The notes: generated by a model not told the origin, from the sequence alone. 64,000 bases of DNA from Engraulis encrasicolus (GCF_034702125.1 NC_085866.1:21308187-21372186); one strand, 5' to 3'; positions 25,921 through 41,253 are shown, counted from the first letter of the stretch. Made by a program: numbers and translations.

Positions 25921-26500
25921 TCACATGAAAACTGAAAATAAAGTCTGCGACACCAGGCTCCCGTTTCTCTTGTTTTAATGTAGTGACGTTTTGGGCAGCA
26001 AAACTCCGTCAAACAGTCTGGCGAAAGCTAAGAGGAATCCGTCTCCGTGGTGGGTGGGAGATTTTACTCTGCCTTTTAAATTCATTGGAGTTCCAAATTC
26101 AAATTAAAACCGATATTGTGCTTTATTAGCATGACTGTTACGACATAGTGTTGCAAAAGCATCAACATAACAAAATAAAGTGTGAATAGTGTTACATTAA
26201 CCAATCAGTAATAGACTTCGAGGTTGAGTTCTGCGTCATCACTCTCAACTGTTTTCTAATTGGCTAAGCAGTGAGTGAACCGAGCTGGGAGGGTTTCGGC
26301 AGACTAGGTGCGGCGCCAAATTTTTGGGTGGACTACATAGGATGGTGTCGCCTGGCTACGTCACTAGTACCTTAAAATAAGAGAAATGGGAGACTGATGT
26401 CGATGACTTTATTTTCAGTTTTCATGTGACTTTGCTGGTCCTGACCTGCACCCAATCTTTTTGAGACGGATGTGCGTGTTTTTTCTTTGCTAAACTTTTA
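25921..26500. repeat. Inverted-ended repeat, second copy
   Basis: Left arm at 25925-26005 (GAAAACTGAAAATAAAGTCT, GCGACACCAGGCTCCCG, TGACGTTTTGGGCAGC). Right arm at 26395-26490 (GACTTTATTTTCAGTTTTCA, GCACCCAATCTTTTTGAGA). Same family as 15181-15560, here about 580 bases long. Class unresolved. Confidence 0.6.
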
Positions 26501-26701
26501 CTTGGATTGTCACGACATTGGCTGCTTAAAACGTAATTCTTTTGATAGTGTGGGTAGGTCTTCTCGTCGAGCTGATATGGCCATGTTCATAGAGCTATAG
26601 TCCAAACTAGCAGAAACTGCTTCACGGATTAACACTAATGAATCAGGCCAGTGTATGAAGAAAGGAAGCATTTTTTTTGCTGTGTTTTCACAGACTGTTC
26701 C

Positions 26702-26706
<5 letters not shown>

Positions 26707-26799
<93 letters not shown>
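26707..26799. repeat. (GT)n microsatellite
   Basis: About 46 pure GT units. Confidence 0.97.
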
Positions 26800-26800
<1 letters not shown>

Positions 26801-26924
26801 TTAAGTTGTAGCGTGGAATTAACAGTGATATTGCAATCCTTGGCTTGGCCTTCCTAATAGCCTAACTTTGTTCCGCTAATTGGCTTGGAGGGTTATCTTG
26901 ATGAAATGTTGCCGACTCCATGAA

Positions 26925-27223
26925 GTGAAAGCCCGATTGGGAAACTCCAGTTCCCATTGTCATACAGCACACAAGTATTCACTGCTCACTGCATACCAAA
27001 TAATTGTGCTTATGCCTCACCCGTGCAAGGGGGCAGCCCCCAATGGCGCCCCAAGGGAGCAGTGTGGCGGGTTGGTTCCATGCTCAGGGTACCTCAGTCA
27101 TGGAGGAGGATGGGGGAGAGCACTGGTTAATTACTCCACCCACCAACCTGACGGGTCGGGAGTCGAACCAGCAACCTTTGGGTTACAAATCTGACGCCCT
27201 AACCGCTTACCCATGACTGCCCT
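26925..27223 (-). mobile_element. tRNA-headed SINE, family A, copy 2
   Basis: Same head, box B (GGTTCGACTCC in minus sense) and body motifs as 1685-1993. A short direct repeat of host sequence (CTTGATGAAATGTTGCC at 26896-26912 and 27290-27306) lies on both sides, but not flush with the element, so I do not call it the target duplication. Confidence 0.88.
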
Positions 27224-27851
27224 AGCTCTAAGACAGACATGCTGCATTCTTGCACTACTATAGATTCATAATGCGCTTGAAGGTTACCTTGATGAAATGT
27301 TGCCTACTCCATGACAGACATGCTGCATTCTTGCACTGCTAACTGCTATCGATTCATAATGTGCTTTAAAGCCAATCTTGATCAGTGGTGGTTCTAGACC
27401 AAAATTACCAGAGGGGCTGAGTCGAGGCAAATGTTTTCTTAGGTGGTCAGTCACTGTTAGGATTTGGACTCTTTGTGTTACCTGAACTCTGCATGTTTTT
27501 GTTTTGTGCATCTAGGTTGGTCTTGTCTCTAGTTTTTTCACCCCAGGTTGGGGTTTCACCCGCTTGTTTTGGTTTTCCATGTGCTTTTGTTGACATTTAG
27601 TCCTGTCATGTCACCTGTCAATGTGCCCCTGTGTTTACTTGCCTTGTGTTGCAGGGCCCCGCCCCCTCATGTGTTTCTTATAGCATGTGTTTCTTACTTC
27701 TTTTCTGATAGCTTAGAAAAACAAGTGGTCAAAGGGTATCTAGTGTATATCTGTACACGTACGTAGAGAGACTCACATCTCATACCTTGCACATTTGATT
27801 TGCCCTCGGTCAAAGTTTACTTTTATCTACACGTCATAGGCATCTGAGATG

Positions 27852-28207
27852 TAGGGCTGGGCGATATGGAAAAAAACAATATCACGATATAGATTACTTT
27901 ATATCACGATAACGATATATATCACGAAATAGCTCAATTACATAAGTTTTCAGTTATTCTCTTTATTTGCTCTTTATTTGTTCATGTCGCAAAACAACCT
28001 TTCTTTAAAATTGATCTTTTTATTCTCATTTTTACAGTTACATTAACTCATAGTGTGTATTGTGACAACATGTAATGTAATTAAATGATTTTCAATTGTA
28101 TAACACTGATAAAATTACTATCACGATATAAACGATATAGGAGAAAGGTCACGATATACACTTTAATATCACGATAACGATATATATCGTCATATTGTCC
28201 AGCCCTA
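27852..28207. mobile_element. hAT-type MITE, TAGGGCTGGGCGATAT family
   Basis: Left TAGGGCTGGGCGATATGG, right CATATTGTCCAGCCCTA. Exact 8-bp duplication CTGAGATG at 27844-27851 and 28208-28215. Many ATATCACGATA repeats lie within. Confidence 0.93.
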
Positions 28208-28419
28208 CTGAGATGTCATGCAGAAAACCCATCACCTCCCTCACCATATAAAGAATGCTGTGGTTCTGTATTCTCTTGCTAGGCATGAGACTCTATTATA
28301 TCATGCTCTTATGGAGGTATTTCCCCCAGAGATTGGCCCCCATGCTAGAGGTCTCACGTGTTTGTGAAAGAAAGTGTCCTTAAGGGGACAGATTTAATTA
28401 AAAACAGAGAGGGAAACCC

Positions 28420-29433
<1,014 letters not shown>

Positions 29434-29646
29434 CTGTTGTGATCTTTTGGTAGCATAGCTGCTGCGGTTGGAAGGGAGAATTGAAGAAGCACAGGAACAC
29501 AGCAAGCAAGAGTTTTTGTTTTGTTGTTCTAATTCCCCAGTCTCATCCTGTGCACGTGCAGTTAGAAGACGCGGTCTCTATAGACTCGGTGAAGCTCTGC
29601 TGACATCTGAAATGGATAGAAAGACAACAACAATAGTTTGCATCTT
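29434..29646 (-). other. slc16a4: Possible non-coding leader exon of slc16a4
   Basis: On the minus strand a strong acceptor (TTTTTTTTCTTTTCAG) precedes 29646 and a strong donor (ACAACAG then GTAAGAAC) follows 29434, framing 213 bases. A second acceptor (TCCATTTCAG) would start the exon at 29606. It lies between the coding exons of slc16a4 and the candidate first exon near 37902, on the same strand. It has ATG codons but no conserved product, so if real it is leader sequence. Splice signals alone support it. Confidence 0.35.
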
Positions 29647-29698
29647 CTGAAAAGAAAAAAAAGACATTCGCTTATGGCACAACTCATGTCCAAATCTG

Positions 29699-29823
29699 GG
29701 GTGCATTTCTGCAAAGCGTAGTTGCTAACTATGTTAGCTACTTTGTTGGTTGCAATGCAATTTCCCATTGGCAACTACTGAAGTTGCTAACTGCTAACAA
29801 CTACGCTTTCCAGAAATGCACCC
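29699..29823. mobile_element. Palindromic MITE, GGGTGCATTTCT ends
   Basis: Left GGGGTGCATTTCTGCAAAGC then GTAGTTGCTAAC; right GTTAGCAACTTCAG and AGCAACTACGCTTT, AGAAATGCACCCC. The ends pair over about 30 bases with one mismatch near CTGCAAAG/CTTTCCAG. Confidence 0.8.
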
Positions 29824-31131
29824 CTGCAATGAGAGCAAATGAAAAGAACAAACCCGACCATCAAGACGCACTGAAGATATGCTCATGTCTAGAGGAGGTG
29901 AAAACGAGAAGACCTAGTGGCCCATCTAGGCTAAAGCTTGCATGAGGTGGTAAGAGCTCTGAGGTAAGACTCTACCCACTAAATGCACCTTGAAATTTCG
30001 CCAAAATTACCTTCCCTTATTAAACCAAACGAACTTACCCATGTCAGTCCTAGGATCCAGACGCTTCACCCAAATTCACACCTGCAATACCACATCCCAC
30101 TGGCCACAGTTATGTTGCCAGACAAGACAGAGTGTGTACGTGCAGTGTAGTTTTCGGAGGCTTTCCAGACCATTGAGGTCATAAAAGACAAGGGTTTTTT
30201 TTTGGGGGGGGGGGTGGAAGGTGTTCTAAGAAGTTCTCAAGACTGCAATCTCTTACGTGGCACCTGACCTGACCCCTGCCCTCCTAAGCAGGGGTGGAGC
30301 TATAGTAGGGGCAAGCGGGGCATTTGTACCTGGGCCCAGGGCCCTCCTGTATGGGTGTTGGGGGCCCTATTGTGACCATGGCAGGCCATATGGGGGCCCT
30401 ATCAGTGTTTTGCCCTTGGGCCTTGTGTGCAATTGTTCCGCGACTGCTCCTACTGTATGAGAACCTGCTGACCTACTGCACCATTTTACAGTCCTCAGGC
30501 TCAGTTGTGAGGGGATTGAGGAACTGATTGGGGGTGGGGGTGTGGGGTTTTGGTAGAAGTAAAGGAGGATGAGAGATGCTTTAGGAGGATGAGAGAGAGA
30601 GAGACAGAGTTTTTGAATTGACCATATTACGCAAAGCTCACTTCTCAGAAAGTCTTCTGGGCTTTCTCAAGGCTAAGGTGACAGCATTCAAGAGGCTTAT
30701 CCCACCTCAGCCAACACTCTCTGCAGAGGACTCAAAGATGGGTAAGGAGAGGTGCTGGATAGTGGTGGTGGTGGTGGTGAAGGGGCCTGAGATCCATTTC
30801 TCATTGTATTTGTTCCTTCAAATAGATGGTACAAGAGGGATTCTTAACCTTTTTGATGTCAAGGCCCATTTTTTTTCAGTGCAGAGTGTCACAGAGCTCA
30901 TCAAATATTACCCATATAAATATTATACGATATTATTACAATATACAGCTACATACAATACATCCCTGCATGAACTACTGTCTAATAGAACTATACACAT
31001 GGGTACAGCAGAGTAACACAGGCATTATGTAACGCTTGAGTGGGGTTGCGGATGAGGAGGGGGGGAGGTGAATTATGCAGTAATAAAGTAGGATCATCTG
31101 AGGACCTTCTTCCTCCTCCTTGCCTCTGTCA
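29824..31131. other. Unassigned DNA, one possible MITE at 30290-30430
   Basis: At about 30292-30440 the sequence AGCAGGGGTGGAGCTATAG through GGGCCCAGGGCCCTCC and GGGGGCCCTAT resembles GC-rich hAT MITEs, but I found no matching right end. A G run lies at 30205-30215. Nothing else seen. Confidence 0.35.
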
Positions 31132-31139
31132 CTCTGCAG

Positions 31140-31431
31140 TAGGGCTGCACAATATATCGAAAATGTATAGAAATCCCGATATCAAGAGTGGATAAATGCG
31201 TATTGCAAAAATGACTTAATTATCGATAACAAGTAAACATTTTCTGTGCTGTCCAATCACTAGCTGAATGCGAGCAGCCGCCATGACCAAAGCCGCGCCC
31301 CCACACAGACCGACAAATTAGTGACAAGAAAAACACTCGGCTATATTTTAAATGTCGTTTAAATATCGTTATCGAAGTAACGCTTGCTTTTATCGAGTAT
31401 CGATTTTTTTTTTCAATATCGTGCAGCCCTA
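31140..31431. mobile_element. hAT-type MITE, TAGGGCTGCACAATAT family, copy 1
   Basis: Left TAGGGCTGCACAATATATCG, right AATATCGTGCAGCCCTA. Exact 8-bp duplication CTCTGCAG at 31132-31139 and 31432-31439. The GC-rich middle is AGCCGCCATGACCAAAGCCG. Confidence 0.93.
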
Positions 31432-31494
31432 CTCTGCAGTCCTGAAAAAGGATGAGCAAGGTGGTGGGAAAATGGTGTAGGCCTTGAGCCGCAG

Positions 31495-32075
31495 CCCCAA
31501 ATTTTGGCCATCGGTGCCATCTGGGGGGGGGGGGGGATGCTAACATTTTTTTTTGGTAAGGTATATCCCCCCACTACTAGGAAAAGCCTGATAGCAGTCA
31601 CGGGGTGGTAGCGAAACCCCTTTTTTCAGCTCTTGAAGTGACAACCCCCCTCTATTATATTCCATTTTTGAATTCGGATGCATGTCTAGTTCAGGCTCAT
31701 TCCGTGGGGTATTGCCAATATTCTATACCCTGGTGCCTGGTATTACTGGAAAGGGGACCTTTCAGGCTTTCATTTAAGCCCATTGGTGAATCTGTCTGAC
31801 ATATACAGAGGTCACAGCACTTCATTGAATCAGACATAGCTCACATTTTCCAGCAACTCTTGGCTAAACTGTCTGCTTTCGTTTATCTCTGTGGCGTGAA
31901 AGAACACAAAGGACACAAAATTGGACAACCTCAATACTCTTTGGAGTCTGCTGATTCAGAAAATGTGTAATATGCCCATACAATTATTTTGTATGCGTTT
32001 GTGAGAGCGTTAAATTTGACTTGTGCAACCAGCAAAAGTCTTCAAAATAATAGCCAATACATGCAGGCCATCTGT
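31495..32075 (+). repeat. Low-copy repeat family E, copy 1
   Basis: Carries GGTAAGGTATATCCCCCCAC, GGACCTTTCAGGCTTTCATT, CAGAGGTCACAGCACTTCAT, TTCAGAAAATGTGTAATATG and CAGCAAAAGTCTTCAAAATA in that order. The same motifs occur in reverse at 35160-35740, giving an imperfect inverted repeat about 3.1 kb apart. No open frame longer than chance; function unknown. Confidence 0.75.
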
Positions 32076-32099
32076 TGAAAATATTGGGCCTTTTTCCTT

Positions 32100-32390
32100 C
32101 CAAAGTTTCTGCTTGGCATCACTGCTTGGCATTAGGCCTTCATTTAAGATCATTACTAAATCTGTCTGACATGCTCAGAGGTCACAGCACTTCATTAAAC
32201 CAGAAATAATAATAACAAATGTCGCCTAAACTGTACGCTTTCTTTAGTCCCTACGTACTGTAAACCATGGGAAAACATCAAGGACACAAACCCCAACCAT
32301 TTCAATACTCAAGGCACTCTGCTAATTCAGACAATGTATGATATACCCATACAATGTATTGTAAGAGCCTTAAAAAAGGCCATAATGATC
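32100..32390 (+). repeat. Family E, partial copy 2
   Basis: Shares TAGGCCTTCATTTAAG, TCTGTCTGACATGCTCAGAG, GGTCACAGCACTTCATTAAA and TTCAGACAATGTATGATATA with copy 1, adjacent and in the same direction. Confidence 0.65.
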
Positions 32391-32523
32391 ATTAATATGA
32401 CATATTTAAGTCAAATTCTGTCCTATCTCTTTATAGACGTAAGGAAATGTAAGGAGACATAAGACGTAAGGAGCTAAAAGAGATGAGCGGGGCATGGGGA
32501 GGCACTGTATGCAGATGTTGAGT

Positions 32524-32830
32524 TGGGGGGTGGGGGCAAGGGGGAGAATTAGGGGTGAGGTGAGTGGGGGCAATTGAGGGGGGCACTGTTGGGTGGGGGG
32601 CAAGGCCAGGGTTGTGGAGATAGGTCAGTGGAGGGCACTTTTGAGTGGGGGGGGGGGCAAGGGGGGTAGGTGAGGGGGGAGGGCACTGTTGAGTGGGGGG
32701 GGGGCGTGGGGGTACAGTAGGTGAGTGGGGGGGGGCTTAAAGGAAAGTGAGGGGGGTTGGGGAGATAAGACACTGTAGGGTGGGGAGTGGGGGTGAGATA
32801 CTGTAGAGCAGGTGGGGGCAAGGGTGGGTA
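32524..32830. repeat. G-rich minisatellite, quadruplex-prone
   Basis: Units of roughly 50-60 bases with G runs of 4-10 (GGGTGGGGGGCAAGG, GAGTGGGGGGGGGGGCA, GGTGAGTGGGGGGGGGC). The plus strand has many more than four G runs within any 100 bases. Confidence 0.9.
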
Positions 32831-33301
32831 AATGTTTGAAAATATTTGGAATAGTTTCAGAAACGTCTACCATAATGAATGTTGGAGGGAATTTGAGATA
32901 CCCTAGTTTCAGCACTGTTGTGTATATGTTTAATTGAGCAATTTTTGACCACTTTCTTTAGGATATGTCAAGGTGGCAAAATCGAAATTCACCTTCTATT
33001 GTTCAGCCATGCTCATATCGGACTGTGTGACAACATCAGCATCTTCAAAATGACCCGTAAACAGTGGCTGAAAACAAACCAGACCTGCTCCTATTAATTA
33101 ATAGTATGAGCATTGTTTTACTCTGTATATTTGGTGTTTGTGGTAAAATGTCATGTCTTCTGTAATGCAGTATTGTTTTTTTATTATGGGTACCTGCCTT
33201 GGGATTATGGATGAGATTTGGCAACTATGCAAATGCCGACATATTTATATTGATGTTTTTTTAACTGATGTATTGATTAGTGTGTATTGTCCTAATCAAA
33301 T
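32831..33301. other. Unassigned DNA
   Basis: No gene or recognised element between the G-rich array and the (GAAA)n repeat. Confidence 0.4.
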
Positions 33302-33408
<107 letters not shown>

Positions 33409-33729
33409 TGAATGAATGAATACATTTGTCCATTAGGCAATAGGAAGTAATTGTGCTGAAAAAAAAGGAACCGTACTCATCAATGAATATTATAGGCTTG
33501 CTTACGTCATTGCAAGGACCATAGGCCTAGTTATTTCAGCAGTTGACTGTCTATGTCCCATTTCACCATTGTAGGAGGACCATTCTCTGCTTCAAAGAAG
33601 CAAAAACAAACTTATTTTTGTTTGTTTAGTCAACCTTTGGTAAAATATCTGTAAGAGAATATAACAGAAAAGTGCTGAAAAAAGTAATCTACTATGTAGT
33701 ATATTAGATATATTAGTATATATTAGTAG

Positions 33730-33870
<141 letters not shown>

Positions 33871-34199
33871 CTTTTCTGTATGGCAAAAATGTAACCTTTG
33901 AAATGATCATTTGGGGAAGGGCTACCATATTGAATTTTGGGCAATATTTTTCAATTTCCTTCAATAAGCTTTTGGTCAGTAATCTGTGAAATGTCTGGCA
34001 GGACAATAGGTCTATTATTAAACAGTGCACTGTATGTGCAATTTGATCATTTACTGACAACAGCACCATTTCAAAGCGGATTTATACATTCTTATGCACA
34101 TACATTCATACTGTATGTATATACACCATGTATACATACATATATTCATTCATTTTTTCTTTTTATCCAACCTTTGTATGCATGTCTGTAAGGAGATAA

Positions 34200-34970
34200 T
34201 ACAGAATTGGTCAGAAAATAGGTCATTAGGGCCTTGAGGATCATTACGGCCTTTTAAAGGCTCCTGCAAATATTGTATGGGTACATTATACATTTTCTGA
34301 ATCATCAGCATGCCTATATTTTTTTGTTTATATGAGACAGGACAGTGAAGGAGGTGACAGGAAGCGAATTAGGAGGGAGAGATGGGGGAGGGTCGGCAAA
34401 GGGCACGGTTTAGAATCGAACCTGGGTCAGCCGCGTAGTAGACCAGTGCCCTACCATTAGGCCACGATAGGGCCGAGAAATTACTGGTTTAATGACCTCT
34501 GTGAATGTCAGCACAAACATTTGCAGGAAAAAAGGCCTGATATTTCCAGCTAATGACCTGTTACATTGGCTACTATTTTGAAGACTATTGGTGGTTACAC
34601 AAGTCAAATTTTAGACCCTCACAAACATATACAAAATAATTGTATGGGCATATTATACATTTTCTGAATCAACAGAGTCCACAGAGTATTGAGGTTGTCT
34701 AATTTTGTGTCCTTGGCGTTCTTTCATGCCACAGAGACAAATGAAATCAAACAATTTAGCCAACATTTGTGAGAAAATGTGACCTATGTCTGGTTTAATG
34801 AAATGCTGTGACCTCTGTGTGTCAGAAAGATTCAGCAATGGACTTAAATGAAAGACTGAAAGGTCCCCTTTCCAGTAATACCAAGCGCTATTGTATAGAA
34901 TATTGATACCCCAAGCTGTCCTGGACCTTCTTTCGTGCAACTGCAAAACATTTATCTAAATTCTGTTAAT
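34200..34970 (-). repeat. Family E, copy 3, split by a SINE
   Basis: Family E motifs in reverse: TATACATTTTCTGAATCA (twice), TTTGAAGACTATTGGTGG, GTGTCCTTGGCGTTCTTTCA, TGACCTCTGTGTGTCAG, GAAAGGTCCCCTTTCCAGTA. A family B SINE interrupts it at 34336-34474. Confidence 0.7.
34336..34474 (-). mobile_element. tRNA-headed SINE, family B, copy 2
   Basis: In minus sense: GCCCTATCGTGGCCTAATGG, then GGTTCGATTCTAAACC (box B), TTTGCCGACCCTCCCCCATC and TTCGCTTCCTGTCACC. It sits inside a family E repeat copy, so it is younger than that repeat. Confidence 0.85.
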
Positions 34971-35159
34971 GAGATACCATATCTGAGTGGCTTAAGTAAA
35001 GTGTTACCCAATGCCCTATCATTCCAGGGCCTACCGTTTAGATTGTATTTCTTCACATACACTACAATAATTGAATACTTTAACAACTTGTGAATGTAAT
35101 GTACATTCACATGAACTACAGTATAAACAAAGTTTGTTTAAGTAAAGTGATACCGGTCA
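34971..35159. other. Spacer between family E copies
   Basis: Short AT-rich segment with AAGTAAAGTGTTACCC (34996-35011), the terminal motif of a widespread palindromic fish MITE seen complete at 54546-54561, suggesting a solo end. Confidence 0.4.
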
Positions 35160-35740
35160 TTGTATTAGTCCATTCTATTGGGTCCTATTTTGAAGACATT
35201 TTTGCTGGTTGCACAAATGACATTTAAGGCTCTCACAAACATATACTAAATGATAGTACGGGCATATTATACATTTTCTGAATCGGCAGAGTGCCCTGAG
35301 TATTGAGGTTGTTAACTTTGGTGTCCTTGGTGTTCTTTCATGCCACAGATGTAAACGAAAGTGCACAGTTTAGGCACAATTTGTGTGAAAATGGGAGCTA
35401 TTTCTGGTTTAATGACGTGCTGTGGCTTCTGTGTATGTCAGACAGATTCCGTAATGGGCTTAAATGAAAGCCTGAAAGGTCCCCTTTCCAGTGATAACAA
35501 GCACGATGGTATAGAATATTGGCAATACCCCCAACATAAGCCATAACTACATACACAGCCGATATTAAAAAACAGTATTTATTATAGGGGGGTAGTAACT
35601 TCAAGAGCTGAAAAAAGTGATTTCGCTACCACCCCATGACTGCTATCAAGCTTTTTCTACTAGTGGGGGGATATACCTTGCCAAAAAACATTGCTAGCAT
35701 TCCCCCCCCCCAGATGGCACCGGTCGACCCCTCGGCTCAT
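35160..35740 (-). repeat. Family E, copy 4
   Basis: Reverse copy covering the full motif set of 31495-32075, including TTTTGAAGACATTTTTGCTG, GAAAGGTCCCCTTTCCAGTG, AAGAGCTGAAAAAAGTG and GGGGGGATATACCTTGCC. Ends near AGATGGCACCGGTCG, matching CGGTGCCATCTGGG at 31514. Confidence 0.78.
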
Positions 35741-35779
35741 AGCCTAGTGGGTGTGCAGGGTACGTGCACAGGTGGTGAG

Positions 35780-35913
35780 TAGGGCTGGACTGGCCATATG
35801 ACTTACCGGGCATTTCCCGGGCCCACCAGTGAGTCAGTTCTGCGCCGCTAATTATGAGGGGCCCCTTTATGTCAAAAGTGCCCGGACCCTATTTCTCCCC
35901 CAGTCCAGCCCTG
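35780..35913. mobile_element. Small hAT-like MITE, TAGGGCTGGACTGG ends
   Basis: Left TAGGGCTGGACTGGCC, right CCCCCAGTCCAGCCCTG. Flanks GTGGTGAG and CTGGCGAG match at 6 of 8. Confidence 0.75.
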
Positions 35914-37901
<1,988 letters not shown>

Positions 37902-38640
37902 CGGTTACACAAGTGAAGTCGCTGCACCTGAGTTTGGGTCCGGGTACCATGCTGTCTCGCGTGTGACGGCTCTGCGTGAAGTGAGCACAGCCGTTCAGCA
38001 AAAGGTTATTAAAATAGATTTGTGGGGAGGTGAACATTTCAAATCCAAGTTTGTCTTTACACCTCTAATCTTACGCGCGATATATTACGCAATATATCTC
38101 CAAGTTTCACATATTTACGCAAAATATGTATTGAGAGTAGATTGATCTTTTGGACCAATTGTGATGGAAATAGGCCTAGCTGAAACTGAGGAGGAAGGGG
38201 GAAAAATTCACTGTGACTGAACATCAACTTGATCTGAGCGCAAAGTAACTGCAGCCTTGTTTGTGGAGACATCAAGTCCATTTGAGGCTTGTTCTGAACA
38301 TCAGTCCAAATGACGGGCACAAAAATGCTTACATACCACTATGAAAGTTAAAATCAAAAGTGTTCACACATCTCTATTTACAATTATTGACAGAAAACAA
38401 GTAATGACGTTCCAGAAGCCTTACCATATTTCGCAATTACCACGTCCGCCCGTGCATTATTAGTCCACTTAACAGTAGCCTGCAGTCCCAGAGGCTGCGC
38501 GCACCAGCAGCACACCGTCAATACCAAATGACGCGTCAGAGCCGGAGCCGGGGAAACCTCTTGTGATTAGAAGTCTGGGTAAAATGAGCAAGAGTCGAGA
38601 GTACTCGGGTATTTAAGAGTTCATGGCAAAGTTTTGCCTT
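37902..38640 (-). promoter_or_regulatory. slc16a4: Candidate slc16a4 promoter and leader exon region
   Basis: On the minus strand a near-consensus donor (GTAACCG then GTAAGTAAAG) follows 37902, and another usable one (AAATATG then GTAAGGC) follows 38425. The region upstream is locally rich in CG (ACGCGTCA, GTGCGCGCAGCC, CCGGCTCCGGC at 38480-38560) and has a TATA-like CTTAAATA at about 38611-38618. Two CACGTG E-boxes lie at about 38682-38705. It is the only such cluster between slc16a4 and lamtor5. No coding sequence is implied and the start site is not determined. Confidence 0.35.
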
Positions 38641-38884
38641 CTAGCGCAAAAGGGCTGCAGCCCACAGTTACATTTCACAGCCACGTGATGTAAACGTAAA
38701 CCCACGTGCTGTAAGCGTTTCAAGACATGGGTAGTGGTACTGTGTAACCAGACTTGAAGGTGTTTACATTTTGGTTAGGCTTTTTTTTCCGCATGTACGC
38801 CTAATGTAGCCTATGACTATTATGATTTTATGAGTTACAGAAACAACCCCCTTTTCCAAAGAAAATGCCACAATCCTTTGGACA

Positions 38885-38888
<4 letters not shown>

Positions 38889-38968
<80 letters not shown>
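38889..38968. repeat. (GT)n microsatellite
   Basis: About 39 GT units, followed by a G run at 38996-39005. Confidence 0.95.
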
Positions 38969-38970
<2 letters not shown>

Positions 38971-39119
38971 AGTAAGCGCACGCATGTTTGAGAGAGGGGG
39001 GGGGGTGTCGTATTATCTCTGCTGCACTTTAAGTGGGATGGGGGGGCTGGGGGGGTCAAGCACTGGTGTCACTTTTACCTCGTTTTGCACTTTACTTGGA
39101 AACCTGCTATACTAAGTAT

Positions 39120-39185
39120 TGTACCCCAAACACAATTTTGTTGCCTTTTTGACAATGGCAATAAATTCTTGAATCTTGAATCTCA
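39120..39185 (+). mobile_element. LINE-like 3' tail
   Basis: CAATGGCAATAAATTCTTGA followed by tandem ATCTTGA units, the form of a LINE 3' terminus. No reverse transcriptase frame upstream. Confidence 0.45.
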
Positions 39186-40401
39186 CAATATGTAACATCC
39201 TGTTTATTGTATTTATTTATTATTTATGAGTCTGTGGATAGGGAGGGTAAACTTGCCAACATCCTTTACTTTTTTGAAAATGGCTCTACAATGATGACCT
39301 CTCACTCGACAAAGGGTTTGGCTAATAATCAACGAACATTAAAGTTAAGGGTGACAAACGTAAGGAGAACTTAATGAATCATTGAGACTGTAGGTCAGCT
39401 TAATCATCTCAATCTTCGTTACAGATTCTCCAGATCTGTCTTGGTGCCACCAAGGCAGCTAAATGTGCACATGCCACGTTTTCACCCTTAAGTGACTGTT
39501 TAAATTTCAACGGAGATGAATGACCATGTGGGCCATCCTGCTTTCCCCTCCTTCAGAGCCAGACAGTAGGTGTGCCTTAATCACACCTATTCGATATTCA
39601 TTCATTCAGGCATATTAGGCCTATCTGATTCTGCTCCAGGCAAATTTATTACAGCTAGACTTGTGCATCATGGTTTTTGAAATAATATTGACAAAACAAG
39701 ATAAGCTATCCAAACATCGTGACTAATATAAACTATTATGATAATGTATTAGGGTGCAAATAAATTATATGGATGGACCACTCTGTGTGGTCTACACACA
39801 CTGTTGCTATGAAAAGTCAAAAGGCGCTCAAGCATGGTGTGTGGCAGAGCATCCTCATCCTTTAGTCCCCCTAGTGGGAGACAAGGGTCACTACACTCCT
39901 CTAAGGAAATTCTTCAACAATACTGAAGTGTTGTATCATTTATACATCTCAAACTGTTATACTCTTAAGACAGATGTTGTATTTTGTATGGTCAAGTTCA
40001 AACATTTTCTAGATATTCTTTTAATACTGTTTGGGCAGTGGTTTAACAGTAAATAGCAGTAAATAACAGTAATACATTCTCTGAAATATCAATATAGACT
40101 CACATGTTTAATTCTTGCCTATTTTATGAAACTCTGCAATATACTTTATTTCAATTGCCATTTTCTTTTCTAGTCCATGTTGCTCTGATTAGTAAGGTGC
40201 TTTCTATCTCTGTGTACATTTCTACAGTTCCCAATCTCGACATGCATATGCATCGTGTAAACAAAGTGCATTGTCTTCCATCACTGCTTTGTAAGGCGTT
40301 TCCTTAGCAGTGTCGAGGAGTGAGTTTGGTTTCTGTGCCCAGAGCAATGTTAATGTGTGTAGCTTATTTGTCTACCACACCCAGAAAACCTAAGTCCTGG
40401 A
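39186..40401. other. Unassigned DNA between lamtor5 and slc16a4
   Basis: AT-rich sequence. No exon or complete element recognised. Confidence 0.35.
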
Positions 40402-40692
40402 GTGCATCTTAATATGGGACCTTGCCTCCTCCACTTGCCTCCTCCACTCGCTTCTCATCATGATGACATCACTGACAACAGCATTATATTTCAATATCTT
40501 GCAAAAGCTCAATTGTAGAGTCTTTTTCTCGTTTGCAATTGTTAAGGTGAATGAAAAACAGTCCCTCAAAAGCTGTTGTGGCTAGGCTGACAGCTGGGAA
40601 ACTTTATCGTTTTCTCCACGGAGGAGGGGCCAGGAGGCGGGGCGAGGAGACAAGCGCAAGTGGAGGAGGCAAGGTCACATATTAAGACGCAC
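40402..40692. mobile_element. MITE with 37-bp inverted ends
   Basis: Left GTGCATCTTAATATGGGACC TTGCC..., right ...GGCAAGGTCACATATTAAGACGCAC. The arms pair over about 37 bases including CTTGCCTCCTCCACTTGC. It lies just beyond the likely lamtor5 3' end. Confidence 0.8.
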
Positions 40693-40831
40693 ACCTGCTT
40701 TCCAATCACTAGTCTCATGGAGTCTCCAAATTAACCCCCACCCCCATCCCTACACACGTGCACACGCACACACACCTTGACCAGAATCTGACAACAACTC
40801 TCGCATTCTGTAATTGTTGATTAAAATAGAA

Positions 40832-40856
40832 TTTATTGACTGAAGACAAATTTATT
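40832..40856 (-). terminator. lamtor5: Candidate lamtor5 polyadenylation signals
   Basis: Two AATAAA hexamers on the minus strand (plus TTTATT at 40832-40837 and 40851-40856), about 400 bases past the lamtor5 stop. They are the likely 3' end of that transcript; inferred from sequence only. Confidence 0.45.
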
Positions 40857-41253
40857 CAAAACAAGAAGCAGGACTAGTTAATATGTGTTAACAGAAACAT
40901 GAAGACTCCTTATGACAAAATTTCTCATAAAGGCTTGAGCACACAAGGGAAATTACAAATCACGGCAGCTTGGTCTTAATGCATTATTAGCACATTCAAT
41001 TTCATTTAAAAATAAATATCAGCCTCTGCTAAGCATATTAGGCTCATGATTCTTCTCAGCAATTATAATGTGGAGTTGCTGTGGCAAAAAAAACATTTCA
41101 TTATTCACAAACCAATCCCTGCCCAGTGTATACCCCACATTATGTTATGATATCTCAGACAAATACAAGGATGCCTAACCAAGCTGTGGCAAATTCTGCA
41201 ACCAAATGACAGGAAAACAATAAATACGATGAGGAAACGAGGGCATTCGTTCT

